DNA from: Nitrobacter sp963807355
Lineage (GTDB): Bacteria > Pseudomonadota > Alphaproteobacteria > Rhizobiales > Xanthobacteraceae
Direction: 5' to 3'
Length of the DNA stretch: 64,000 nucleotides
NCBI GenBank assembly: GCA_963807355.1
Contig: CAWEBX010000017.1
Coordinates: forward strand, 4,470 to 68,469
Within the stretch, counting starts at the first letter, position 1. Each line of letters starts with the position of its first letter. The position numbers were made by a program, and so were the translations under genes. Under the pieces are notes generated by a model. That model saw only the letters and a program-made list of their open reading frames with translations. It ran no database searches and was not told the DNA's origin. Of the stretch, positions 7,136-16,127 are shown piece by piece.

Positions 7136-9263
7136 ATGAGGGGCATCACGGCGGATCAGGGTGCAAACACGCCAGGCTCGGGTTTTCCGAGTTTTGGCGA
7201 GATCGGGATCATGCTGAAGCGCGGTGATCTCGCGCTCGCCTTCGGCATCCTGACGATCCTTGTCGTCCTGATTCTTCCGCTGCCGTCGATCATCCTCGAC
7301 CTCTTTCTGGCGATCTCGATCACGCTGTCAATCCTGATCCTGATGACTTCCCTGTTCATCCAGGCGCCGCTGGAATTCTCCTCTTTCCCAACCGTGCTAC
7401 TGATTGCGACCATGCTGCGGCTGTCGCTCAACCTCGCCTCAACACGGCTGATCCTGTCGCACGGGCATGAAGGCTCGGCCGCCGCCGGCCACGTCATCGA
7501 GGCCTTCGGCAACTTCGTGATGGGCGGCAACTTCGTGATCGGCATCATCGTGTTCGCGATCCTGGTGATCGTGAACTTCGTTGTCATTACCAAGGGTTCG
7601 GGCCGCATCGCCGAGGTGGCGGCGCGCTTTCAGCTCGACTCCATGCCCGGCAAGCAGATGGCGATCGATGCCGACCTCTCCGCCGGCCTCATCGACGAAA
7701 AGACCGCCAAGGAACGCCGCAAGGCGCTGGAAGATGAAAGCGGCTTCTTCGGCGCCATGGACGGCGCCTCGAAGTTCGTGCGGGGGGATGCGGTCGCCGG
7801 CCTGCTCGTCGTCTTCATCAACATCATCGGCGGCATGGTCATCGGCATTGCGCAGGAGGGCCTGAGCTTCGCCGACGCCGCGCGCAGCTACACGCTGCTC
7901 ACCGTCGGCGACGGGCTGGTGACACAAATTCCCGCACTAATCGTCTCCACCGCCGCGGGCCTTCTGGTCTCCAAGGCTGCCGTCACCGGCGCCGCCGACA
8001 AGGCGCTGATGAAGCAGCTCTCCGGCTATCCGCAAGCGCTTGGTATGTCAGCCGGGGTAATGCTGGTGCTGGGTCTGCTACCCGGCATTCCGATGCTGCC
8101 GTTTGTCGCGCTCGGCGGCGGAGCGGCGGCGCTTGCCTGGAGTTCGCGAAAACGCCAAAGCGTCGCGGCTGCGGCAGCCATGGCGGCGGCGGCGTCCGAC
8201 GCCGCGGTCGCCGCCCCCGAGCGCGGAAGAGCCGATCTCGGCGGCGCTGAAGATCGACGATCTGAAGATCGAACTGGGTTATGCGCTGTTGCCGCTGGTC
8301 AACGGCCCGGATGGCCAGGATCGCCTCACCGAGCAGATCAAGGCGCTGCGCCGCTCGCTCGCGATCGAGATGGGATTCGTGATGCCGGCGGTGCGGATTC
8401 TCGACAACGTGCAGCTAGAGGCCAACACCTACATCATTAAGATCAAAGAGGTCGACGCCGGCTCGGGCCGTATCTGGCCGAACCAGTACATGGTGATGGA
8501 TCCTGCCGGCGATCAGGTCGGGGTTCCCGGCATTCACACCACCGAACCGACCTTCGGACTGCCGGCAACATGGGTGGATGCCTCGCTCAAGGAGGAGGCC
8601 TCACTGAAAGGCTATACCGTGGTCGATGCCGCGACCGTAGTTTCGACCCACCTCACTGAACTGCTCAAGACCAACATGTCGGATCTGCTCTCTTACGGCG
8701 AAGTGCAAAAACTTCTGAAGGATCTACCGAAGGAACAGGGCGAGCTGATCAAGGACATTGTTCCAGGCCAGATCACGATATCCGGCATCCAGCGCGTGCT
8801 GCAGCTCCTGCTCGCCGAGCGCATTTCCGTCCGCGATTTATCCACTATCCTCGAAGGCATCGCCGAAGCGCTGGCCTTCTCGCGCAACCCGGCGACGCTG
8901 GTCGAGCACGTGCGTGCCCGCCTTGCGCGTCAAATCTGCGCCCAAAACACTTCCGTCAACGGTTACCTGCCACTGGTCGCACTGTCGGCCAAATGGGAAC
9001 AGGCCTTCGCCGACTCCATCATCGGCCAGGGCGAGGAACGCAGCCTTGCGATGCAGCCGTCAAAGTTATCAGAATTTATGGCCGCGGTGCGCGACCGCTT
9101 CGAACAGGCCGCCCGGGAAGGCGAAGCGCCGGTGCTGGTAACCTCGGCCGCAATCCGGCCGTTCGTCCGCTCGCTGGTCGAGCGTTTCCGCGCCCAGACC
9201 TCTGTTCTATCGCAGGCCGAAATCCATCCCCGGGCCCGGCTCAAGACGGTCGGCAGCATCTGA
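7136..9263 (+). pseudogene. flhA: Flagellar export gate protein FlhA, one frameshift
   Basis: FlhA is the large membrane subunit of the flagellar type III secretion gate. Residues 25-340 carry eight or so hydrophobic segments and the family signature (TVLLIATMLRLSLNLASTRL, then GHVIEAFGNFVMGGNFVIG). The cytoplasmic domain begins with ALKIDDLKIELGYALLPLV and ends in RARLKTVGSI. Between them, in the flexible linker, a run of five C at 8214-8218 shifts the frame by +1. With four C the reading becomes AAPSAEEPISAAL and the protein is 708 residues, normal for FlhA. The ATG at 7136 has GGGGAGACGGGG upstream. Taken literally, the export gate is lost; a sequencing error in the C run is equally likely. 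Confidence 0.93.
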
Positions 9264-9587
9264 TAACGCTGCTCGAATCACGCCGCTCTTAATGCGGCAT
9301 TTTGGCACCAGACAACTGGTTTATCTCCAGCCTGTGCCGGCCCCCGTCGGGACGCGCCGCGAGCGCAGTTTAACGTTAAAATGCTGATGTATTTGCACAA
9401 TTTATCCATTTCCCCATATTAGGCCGGGTTCAATGATCGCGCATCTTCACACCTTTTCACCACTTTGTGATCAACCCTTCGGAACATTGGTGTCGATTCC
9501 TACGTTCTAAGGGCGCGAGATTATGAACCTCTGCGCAGGCAGCGGAGACCAATCTCCAAGAAGGAAGTTACGCCAGGAGGGCTTCCA
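9264..9587. other. Intergenic region after flhA
   Basis: No gene seen. A weak hairpin, GCCGC-tcttaat-GCGGC at 9282-9298 followed by ATTTT, may end flhA transcription. The rest is relatively AT-rich and probably carries the promoter of the small membrane protein that follows. Confidence 0.4.
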
Positions 9588-9788
9588 ATGAACCATTCGA
9601 TTTACAGCGCGGATCGGACGACCCACCTGAAGATCGTGGTTGTGGCTCTTGTTGCAGGTATTGCAGTGGCGGGTTTCGCAATTTCAGCGCGGATGAGCGC
9701 TGACGATGGCTATACCCAGACTGCACGCATCATCAAGGCCGGGAAGCCGATGGCTGTTACGAGTTCGGGCGCGATGGTCGTCCGCTGA
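9588..9788 (+). CDS. Small single-pass membrane protein, unknown function
   Basis: A 66-residue protein with one hydrophobic segment at about residues 16-34 (IVVVALVAGIAVAGFAIS), a basic start and a short polar tail ending GAMVVR. A strong ribosome site (CCAGGAGG) stands 8 bases before the ATG, which supports real translation. It is followed by a strong hairpin terminator. I do not know its role. It is monocistronic and lies between flhA and fliJ, which reads from the other strand. Confidence 0.7.
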   Translation: MNHSIYSADRTTHLKIVVVALVAGIAVAGFAISARMSADDGYTQTARIIKAGKPMAVTSSGAMVVR

Positions 9789-9886
9789 AGGAGTTTGAAG
9801 GAATTCACGAGGCTTCTTTACATTTGCCCCCCGAAGTCGCCACGTGAGTACGTAGAGGACCCACTAACCCCAAGTGGACTACGATG

Positions 9887-9915
9887 GAAAACGCCCGCCC
9901 CCCACGGGCGTTTTC
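9887..9915. terminator. Strong bidirectional hairpin terminator
   Basis: An 11-bp perfect stem (GAAAACGCCCG at 9887-9897, CGGGCGTTTTC at 9905-9915) with a 7-base loop, flanked by A-rich sequence on the left and TTTTCTTTC on the right. It can stop transcription both from the small membrane protein gene and from fliI-fliJ arriving on the other strand. Confidence 0.85.
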
Positions 9916-10089
9916 TTTCGTTATAAACACCCCATAATAATAAGCGCACCCAGATAGAAGCCGTCGGCGCCGATGCGGAATTTTTCTCTTCGGCGGACCG
10001 CCCCCTGCTGCGCCTTAGGAAGACGGCGGTCAAGTGCGCGCTTGTCTTGCAGACAATGCCCGGGTTCGATGGTCGTTGTCGATGTCGCG

Positions 10090-10515
10090 TCACGCGATGG
10101 TGGCGGCGCCCATGCGCGAGCGCATTAAACCGATACTATCAAGATCGGCCTGCTCGCGAGCGTTCTCTTCTGCGCGTTCGCGAGCCTGATCGCGCTCATC
10201 CAGCAATTCGACCTTCTTGAGCTCCTCAAAGGCTTCCGCCAAGCCCATCTTGGCATCTTCGAGCTGGACGCGGAGTTCGTCGGCGGAGCGGGTCAGGTTT
10301 TCCCGGCGCTGGATCGCTGCCTTGGCATAGGTCGGATACGCGAAATGTGCGGGATCATCGATCCCAGCACGTTCCTGCTCGATTTCGATTTCACGCTCCA
10401 GATCGACCGACATGCGCTGGAAATCAGCAATCATGCCCTCGATCTGAGCCACCCTCCGACGCTTCTCCTCGACCTGGAATTTCTTCAGGCGGATCAGCGT
10501 TTCACGTGACTTCAT
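10090..10515 (-). CDS. fliJ: Flagellar export chaperone FliJ
   Basis: A 141-residue, almost fully helical protein with long coiled-coil stretches (RETLIRLKKFQVEEKRRRVA at the start, DLEREIEIEQERAG in the middle), the form of FliJ, which sits in the central pore of the FliI ATPase ring and links it to FlhA. It lies 105 bases downstream of fliI on the same strand, the usual order. The ATG at 10515 is preferred over the TTG just before it. FliJ diverges fast in sequence, so the call rests on helical pattern, length and position. Confidence 0.85.
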   Translation of the reverse strand: MKSRETLIRLKKFQVEEKRRRVAQIEGMIADFQRMSVDLEREIEIEQERAGIDDPAHFAYPTYAKAAIQRRENLTRSADELRVQLEDAKMGLAEAFEELKKVELLDERDQARERAEENAREQADLDSIGLMRSRMGAATIA

Positions 10516-10620
10516 CAACTCGTACTCCCCAGAAGTCCCAATCTACGCGGGACAACGGCGGCACCTCCTTCGGATCCCGCCGTACTCCTCTTATGAGAAG
10601 CCGATGATGACCCGACAAAG

Positions 10621-11946
10621 TTAGCTTTCCGTTTCCAAGGTCTTAACGATTTGCTGCAACCTTCGATAACCCTCCTCGATGCTGGTCACCTCATCCTTCG
10701 CCTGGCGCAGAAAATCCTCTAAAACCGGATTCAACTTGATTGCCTCGTCGACCTCCGCGTTGGAGCCGGTCCTATAGGCGCCGAGCCGGACGAGTTCCTC
10801 CATATCGGAATAAGTGGCCATCATCTGTCGCGCGCGGGTAATGATCGGCAGGAAGGCTGGATCAGCCGATTTCGGCATGGTGCGGGACACCGACTTCAAA
10901 ATGTTGATCGCGGGGTAGCGACCTCGCTCGGCAATGGCACGCTCCATCACGATGTGGCCGTCGAGAATGCCGCGCACTGCGTCGGCCACCGGCTCGTTAT
11001 GATCGTCACCGTCCACCAGCACGGTGAAGATGCCGGTGATGGTTCCCTCGTCGGCGCCGGGACCGGCGCGCTCCAGAAGCCTCGGCAATTCGGTGAACAC
11101 TGTCGGTGTGTAGCCCTTCGTGGTCGGCGGCTCGCCGGTCGACAGTCCGATTTCGCGCTGCGCCATTGCAAAGCGTGTCACCGAGTCCATCATGCACATG
11201 ACGTCCCTGCCCTCGTCGCGGAAATATTCCGCGACCGCCAGAGTCAGATAGGCGGCCTGACGCCGCATCAAGGCTGGCTCATCAGAAGTCGCGACCACGA
11301 CGACCGATCGTGCGAGCCCCTCTTCGCCAAGGTCGTCCTGCAGGAACTCCTGCACCTCACGACCGCGTTCGCCGACCAGTCCGATTACCGAAATGTCGGC
11401 ATCCGCGTTGCGCGCCAACATCGACAGCAGCACCGATTTGCCGACGCCGGAGCCGGCAAAAATGCCGAGCCGCTGGCCGCGGCAGCAGGTCAGGAATGTG
11501 TTCAGGGCGCGGACGCCGAGATCGAGCGGTTTGCCGACCCGTTTGCGCGAATGCGCCGACGGCGGCGAATTACGGTACGGCACCGGCGCCGGCCCCTGTG
11601 GTAGCGGCCCTTTGCCGTCAATCGGCTCGCCCATGGCGTTGATAACACGTCCGAGCCATGAGGCTGCCGGCCGCACCTGGCCGGAGGCATTGGCGATCAA
11701 GGCGCGGCAGCCGCGTCGTACCCCGTCAAGGCCGGCAAACGGCATGACAACGGCGTTGTCGCCGTTGAAGCCGACCACCTCCGCCGGGATGGCCCGACCA
11801 ACGCCGGTCTCGATCACGATACGGGCTCCCACCGACATCGCATGGATAGGGCCGGCTATCTCAACCATCAGCCCACGTACACCGACCACGCGGCCATAAA
11901 TATTGACGCGCTCGATCTCGCCAATCCGCTCGGCCAAGCTCTTCAT
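10621..11946 (-). CDS. fliI: Flagellum-specific ATP synthase FliI
   Basis: A 441-residue ATPase of the F1-beta / type III secretion family. The Walker A motif GSGVGKSVLL is near residue 165, the GERGREVQEF motif near residue 192 and Walker B DVMCMMDSVTRFA near residue 250, followed by the GEPPTTKGYTPTVFTELPRL segment typical of FliI. It unfolds and delivers substrates to the FlhA/FlhB gate. It is complete, transcribed away from ctrA, and has a CtrA-like box 40 bases upstream. Its partner flhA is frameshifted in this sequence while fliI and fliJ are intact, which argues mildly that the flhA shift is an artefact. Confidence 0.95.
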   Translation of the reverse strand: MKSLAERIGEIERVNIYGRVVGVRGLMVEIAGPIHAMSVGARIVIETGVGRAIPAEVVGFNGDNAVVMPFAGLDGVRRGCRALIANASGQVRPAASWLGRVINAMGEPIDGKGPLPQGPAPVPYRNSPPSAHSRKRVGKPLDLGVRALNTFLTCCRGQRLGIFAGSGVGKSVLLSMLARNADADISVIGLVGERGREVQEFLQDDLGEEGLARSVVVVATSDEPALMRRQAAYLTLAVAEYFRDEGRDVMCMMDSVTRFAMAQREIGLSTGEPPTTKGYTPTVFTELPRLLERAGPGADEGTITGIFTVLVDGDDHNEPVADAVRGILDGHIVMERAIAERGRYPAINILKSVSRTMPKSADPAFLPIITRARQMMATYSDMEELVRLGAYRTGSNAEVDEAIKLNPVLEDFLRQAKDEVTSIEEGYRRLQQIVKTLETES

Positions 11947-11985
11947 CGTGAAATCCTTAGGTTTCCGCGCATTAGCCGAGCTCCC

Positions 11986-12000
11986 TTAACCTCGTGTTTA
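11986..12000 (-). promoter_or_regulatory. Candidate CtrA box ahead of fliI
   Basis: TTAA-N7-TTTA on the plus strand, one base off the CtrA consensus, 40 bases upstream of the fliI start and in the shared region between fliI and ctrA. The position suits direct control of fliI by CtrA. Motif match only. Confidence 0.45.
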
Positions 12001-12066
12001 CCCGCATCGTTAATCATTGCGTCACTGTCTTTGGTGACTGAGCGCGCGTGTCTTCAGGACGAAGGC

Positions 12067-12236
12067 GAGTCGCGAGAGTCGGTTAGGCCTGACTTTTAAT
12101 GTGGAGCCTGAGTGCCGGTCGGATAAGGAAAGCTGCTTCAATGCAACAGCTTAGGGCGATTCGATGAAAATTGCACCGAAGAGACTTGCAGAACAGAAAC
12201 AGTTTTTGTTAACCATAAGCTGTCAGGATCCGAATC
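12067..12236 (+). promoter_or_regulatory. ctrA control region with four CcrM (GANTC) sites and a CtrA half-site
   Basis: GANTC sites occur at 12067-12071, 12076-12080, 12158-12162 and 12232-12236, four within 170 bases. TTAACCAT at 12209-12216 matches the left half of a CtrA box. In Caulobacter, ctrA transcription depends on CcrM methylation read by GcrA, and on CtrA feedback. gcrA is present in this window. The cluster fits the same circuit here. Confidence 0.6.
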
Positions 12237-12315
12237 AGTTGCTTAAAGGCGTTTCCAGTGCCGCAAGTATTGCGGCCGGCCTGACGCCCGGCGCGGCGAC
12301 GATTAGGGGACTGGC

Positions 12316-13017
12316 ATGCGCGTTTTGCTGATTGAGGATGACAGCGCCGTCGCGCAGTCGATCGAGCTGATGCTCAAGTCCGAGAGTTTCAACGTCTATA
12401 CGACGGATCTCGGCGAAGAAGGCGTCGATCTCGGCAAACTATACGATTACGACATTATCCTTCTCGACCTCAACTTGCCCGACATGTCGGGTTACGACGT
12501 GCTCAAGCAGCTGCGCGTCTCCAAAATCAAAACACCCATTCTGATCCTTTCCGGCCTCGCCGGTATCGAGGACAAGGTCAAGGGTCTCGGCGTCGGCGCC
12601 GACGACTACATGACAAAGCCCTTCCACAAGGACGAGCTGGTGGCCCGCATCCATGCGATCGTGCGCCGCTCCAAGGGTCATGCCCAGTCGGTGATCCAGA
12701 CCGGCGATCTCGTAGTCAATCTCGACACCAAGACTGTGGAAGTCGGCGGGCAGCGTGTCCACCTCACGGGCAAGGAATATCAGATGCTCGAGCTGCTCAG
12801 CTTGCGCAAGGGTACCACGCTGACCAAGGAAATGTTCCTCAACCACCTTTATGGCGGCATGGATGAGCCCGAGTTGAAGATCATCGACGTCTTCATCTGC
12901 AAGCTGCGCAAGAAACTCGCCAATGCCTCCGATGGCCGCAACTTCATCGAAACCGTCTGGGGCCGCGGCTACGTGCTCCGTGAACCGCACGATGACGAAG
13001 TCCGCATTCCGGCGTGA
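12316..13017 (+). CDS. ctrA: Cell-cycle response regulator CtrA
   Basis: A 233-residue OmpR-class regulator that controls replication initiation, division and motility in alphaproteobacteria. The receiver domain (residues 1-120) has acidic residues E7, D8 and D9, phospho-acceptor D51 within LLDLNLPDMSGYDVLKQLR, and K in MTKPFHKDELVARIHAIV. The winged-helix domain (130-225) has GKEYQMLELL and KIIDVFICKLRKKL, near identical to CtrA elsewhere. It is monocistronic, with a long control region upstream and a hairpin terminator downstream. Phosphate reaches it through ChpT, encoded 8 kb to the right. It is intact and under clear constraint. Confidence 0.97.
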   Translation: MRVLLIEDDSAVAQSIELMLKSESFNVYTTDLGEEGVDLGKLYDYDIILLDLNLPDMSGYDVLKQLRVSKIKTPILILSGLAGIEDKVKGLGVGADDYMTKPFHKDELVARIHAIVRRSKGHAQSVIQTGDLVVNLDTKTVEVGGQRVHLTGKEYQMLELLSLRKGTTLTKEMFLNHLYGGMDEPELKIIDVFICKLRKKLANASDGRNFIETVWGRGYVLREPHDDEVRIPA

Positions 13018-13047
13018 TACCGGACTTCACCTTTCCTCCCAGACTGA

Positions 13048-13072
13048 CCCCGCCGCAAATGGCGGGGTTTTT
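13048..13072 (+). terminator. Intrinsic terminator after ctrA
   Basis: Seven-bp GC stem (CCCCGCC at 13048-13054, GGCGGGG at 13061-13067) with a six-base loop and a run of five T directly after. It lies 31 bases past the ctrA stop. Confidence 0.9.
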
Positions 13073-13195
13073 GTTTGTGAGACTTATAAGTCTGCACTTT
13101 ACTCGACCCGAAGGCCCGGTCCTGCCCTGAACCCGTCGCCGGGTTGCCTCGACTGACACAACATGGCTGAGTATCGGTGCACCACGGGGGCTGAC

Positions 13196-13601
13196 ATGAT
13201 CCTGCAATCGCTGGCCGGGCTGCCGGCCTTCCTGCTGTATTTCTGCACAGGCCTGATCGCGGTCGTGCTGTATCTGTTCGTCTATACGCGCGTCACGCGG
13301 CACGATGAATTCAAGCTGATCTGCGACAACGATCCCGCCGCAGCCATCGCGCTCGGGCTCAGCCTGGTTGGCTTCGTCATTCCGGTGGTCAGCGCCATTA
13401 TGCACACCGTCAACGTAATCGACTGTCTGATCTGGAGCGTGATCGCGCTGATCGTGCAGATCGCGGTCTATTACATCGTCAAAATTCCCGGTACCGAACC
13501 TGTCGGCTCGGATCGCCGCCGGCGAACTCGCGCCGGCGATCTGGCTCGGCCTGTCGTCGGTCGCCGCCGGCGCGATCAACGCGGCGTCGATGGTGTACTG
13601 A
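13196..13601 (+). pseudogene. DUF350 (YjfL-like) membrane protein, one frameshift
   Basis: A small membrane protein with four predicted helices (LPAFLLYFCTGLIAVVLYLF first, later SLVGFVIPVVSAIMH). The frame breaks at CCC 13487-13489. Removing one C restores KIPVPNLSARIAAGELAPAI and then the family ending AAGAINAASMVY, giving 134 residues, the normal DUF350 length. As read, the frame instead fuses into the next gene. DUF350 proteins are linked by gene order to DUF1190 and glutathionylspermidine-synthase-like genes (yjfLMC of E. coli), exactly the order here. Function is not established. Start ATG 13196 is preferred over 13163. Confidence 0.85.
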
Positions 13602-13603
13602 CC

Positions 13604-13984
13604 ATGGCCCAGCCTCCCGCCGAACAATTCGGAAAACGACGGCTGCCGCCGCTCGAATCGTCGCCTCCGGTGAAACGTTCCGGACGTGTCGCGCTGCTGG
13701 TGATGGGCACGCTCGCGGTCGGCGGTGGTGCCTACTCGCTGATGCCGCACGACAACTGCGAGCCCAACCGACCCGGCGTCGCGGCATCCGCAACACCCGG
13801 CCAGACCGGTACGGCCTGCAATTCGGGTTCATCGAGCAGCGGCTGGTCATCGCGATCGAGCTATTACGACGGCAGCGATTCCTCCTCGAGCCACTCCTCA
13901 TCCGAATCCGGCAGCGGTTCCGTCACACGCGGCGGCTTCGGCGGTTTCGCCCATGCGATTTCGGCTCACTTCTCCGGCGGCTGA
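13604..13984 (+). CDS. DUF1190 (YgiB/YjfM-like) Ser-rich envelope protein
   Basis: A 126-residue protein with one membrane segment or lipoprotein-like anchor at about residues 27-45 (ALLVMGTLAVGGGAYSL), a central CEPNRPGV region, and a low-complexity tail rich in Ser and Gly (GSSSSGWSSRSSYYDGSD, then a run of S residues) ending GGFAHAISAHFSGG. This Ser/Gly tail is typical of the family, which accompanies DUF350 and the ATP-grasp ligase. The ATG is two bases after the DUF350 stop, so the three genes are one operon. Confidence 0.8.
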   Translation: MAQPPAEQFGKRRLPPLESSPPVKRSGRVALLVMGTLAVGGGAYSLMPHDNCEPNRPGVAASATPGQTGTACNSGSSSSGWSSRSSYYDGSDSSSSHSSSESGSGSVTRGGFGGFAHAISAHFSGG

Positions 13985-14011
13985 CACGCCTGCGGCTCGC
14001 GAGTTCCTCCT

Positions 14012-15172
14012 ATGCAACGCATCGCCTGCCCCGAACGCGACGACTGGCAATCAACCGCGGAGAACGCCGGCTTCGCATTTCCATACCCTTGACGGCGCGC
14101 GTTACTGGGACGAGCGTGCCTATTATGCGTTCACGCTTGACGAGATCGAGCAGCAGATCGAAGCGCCGACCGGCGAAATCCACGCCATGTGCCTCGAACT
14201 GGTCAAGCGTGCGATGAATGACGAGAGCGTGCTACGCCGTCTCAGGATCCCGCAAGCCTGCTGGCGGATCCTCACCGAGAGCTGGCGGCGCGGCGATACC
14301 ACGCTTTACGGCCGCTTCGACTTCAGCTTCAGCGGTCACGGACCAGCGAAACTGCTCGAATACAATGCCGATACCCCCACCTCGCTGTTCGAGGCCGCGG
14401 TGTTTCAATGGACCTGGCTCGAACAGGCGATGGAGCGCCAGATCATTCCCAAGGAATGTCGATCAGTTCAATTCCATCCACGACAAACTGATCGCGCGCT
14501 GGCGCGAGATCGCGCACGAATGGCCATCTGCATCTGACCGGGCTGTACGACAACCCCGAGGATGCGGTCACGCTGAACTATCTCGAGGACACCGCTCGGC
14601 AGGCCGGCCTTCAAACGACATCGCTGGAGATCGAACGCATCGGCGTCGACGGCACCGGCCAGTTCGTCGATCTCGACAATCGTCGCATTGAGCTCGCGTT
14701 CAAGCTCTATCCCTGGGAATGGATGCTGCGCGACAGCTTCGGCTCCAAGGTTCAGGCCGCGTCGACGCGATGGATTGAACCGCCCTGGAAGGTCGTGCTC
14801 TCCAACAAGGGAATTCTGCCGCTGCTGTGGGAGATGTTCCCCAACCACCCGAACCTGCTGCCCGCCTATTTCGAGGACGATGCCGAGGCGAGCAAGCTCG
14901 GCAACTCGTATGTGCGCAAGCCGATCTACTCACGCGAAGGCGCCAACATCGAACTGGTCAGCGGCGGAACGGCGCTGGATCAGCAGGGTGGACCCTACGG
15001 CAGCGAAGGGTTCGTGCGTCAGGCCTTCGCGCCGTTGCCGACCTTCGATGGTCAGTATCCGGTGATCGGAAGCTGGATCGTCGGCGATCAGGCTTGCGGA
15101 CTGTCGATCCGCGAGGACGAGAATCCGATCACGGGCAACACGTCTCGCTTTGTGCCGCATGCGATCTTGTGA
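14012..15172 (+). pseudogene. Glutathionylspermidine synthase-like ATP-grasp ligase, three frameshifts
   Basis: Similar to the YgiC/YjfC group related to the synthetase domain of Gsp, which joins an amine to a peptide or glutathione carboxyl with ATP. Pieces in order: HTLDGARYWDERAYYAF; KLLEYNADTPTSLFEAAVFQ; NVDQFNSIHDKLIARWREIA; HLHLTGLYDNPEDAVTLNYL; WIEPPWKVVLSNKGILPLL; SYVRKPIYSREGANIELV; GSWIVGDQACGLSIREDE. The frame shifts by +1 at 14081-14082, 14448-14450 and about 14511-14517, each explained by one extra C. With all three undone the protein is 385 residues, the usual length. The ATP-grasp residues RKPIYSREGAN are kept. The true substrate of this group is unknown. Confidence 0.85.
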
Positions 15173-15260
15173 AACGCGGCATCACTCCGAATGCCGCGTA
15201 AGCGGCGAACGCAAAGCATTCGTCGCAAAAGCCTCCCAGAATGCGACCGAAGCGCAGACT

Positions 15261-16127
15261 TTACGCGCGGGCCGCCGCCTTGGGTGACGGCATGCCTGGC
15301 ACCAGCGTGGGCGAGCAAACGCGATTGGGCCGATAAAGACCGCGCTTGTCGGGATGCGGTTTGAACACATCGGTCAGCCCGACCACGGTTTCAGCGGCGC
15401 CGAGCGCAAGGAAACCATCCGCTTCCATCTGCTTCGCAAGCCGCGTGAAGACGCCGATTTTGGTTTCCTGATCGAAATAGATCAGCACGTTGCGGCAGAA
15501 GATCACGTCGAAGGTCCCAAGATGGGAAAAATCCTGCAACAGGTTGAGCTGGCGGTGCTGAACCATCGCGCGAATGTCCGGGTTGATCTGCCAAAGTTCG
15601 CCGACCTGCTTGAAATACTTGATCAGCAACTGAATGGGCAGTCCACGCTGCACTTCGAACTGGCTGTAGAGGCCGGCGCGCGATTTTTCGAGTACCTCGT
15701 TCGACAGATCGGTGGCGATGATCTCGGTCCGCCAGCCCGTCAGCGCCGGACCGCATTCCTTCAGGCACATTGCGATCGAATACGGCTCCTGCCCGGTCGA
15801 ACCTGCGGCGCACCAGATCCGCAGGTTCCGACGAGCCGCGCGGGCCTCGAGCAGCGCAGGGATCACGGTCTCGCGCAGATGATCGAACGGTGTCTTGTCG
15901 CGAAAGAAGAAGGTTTCGTTGGTGGTCATCGCCTCGACGACGTCGACCGTCAGGGCCGCGGCACCGTTCTTCATCTTCTGCACGAGGTCGCCGATACCAG
16001 AGAAGCCGGCCTTGCGTGCAAGCGGAGTCAAACGGCTCTCGACCAGATATTGCTTGTCGGCGGCAAGATCGAGGCCGGACCGCTCTTTCAGCAACTTGCG
16101 CAAGTACTCAAAATCAAGCGGTGTCAC
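15261..16127 (-). CDS. cheR: Chemotaxis methyltransferase CheR
   Basis: A 288-residue SAM-dependent methyltransferase that methylates glutamates of chemoreceptors. N-terminal helical domain (LDFEYLRKLLKERSGLDLA), then NETFFFRDKTPFDHLRE, the SAM motif RIWCAAGSTGQEPYSIAM, ATDLSNEVLEKSRAGLYSQF and FDVIFCRNVLIYFD, all in family order. The GTG start at 16127 overlaps the cheB stop (GTGA) and gives the usual CheR length. It is complete, unlike its operon mates cheB and cheA. The operon order is chpT, cheA, cheW, cheY, cheB, cheR. Confidence 0.95.
   Translation of the reverse strand: MTPLDFEYLRKLLKERSGLDLAADKQYLVESRLTPLARKAGFSGIGDLVQKMKNGAAALTVDVVEAMTTNETFFFRDKTPFDHLRETVIPALLEARAARRNLRIWCAAGSTGQEPYSIAMCLKECGPALTGWRTEIIATDLSNEVLEKSRAGLYSQFEVQRGLPIQLLIKYFKQVGELWQINPDIRAMVQHRQLNLLQDFSHLGTFDVIFCRNVLIYFDQETKIGVFTRLAKQMEADGFLALGAAETVVGLTDVFKPHPDKRGLYRPNRVCSPTLVPGMPSPKAAARA

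Noticed and set aside
7033..7227. Open frame overlapping the flhA start
   Set aside because: It overlaps the true flhA frame and has biased, low-complexity Arg/Gly content; FlhA similarity in the other frame explains the sequence.
13163..13984. A single 273-residue fused protein joining DUF350 and the Ser-rich protein
   Set aside because: The fusion arises from an extra C at 13487-13489. Removing it restores the normal DUF350 ending and an ATG for the next gene two bases later, so two genes are more likely than a real fusion.
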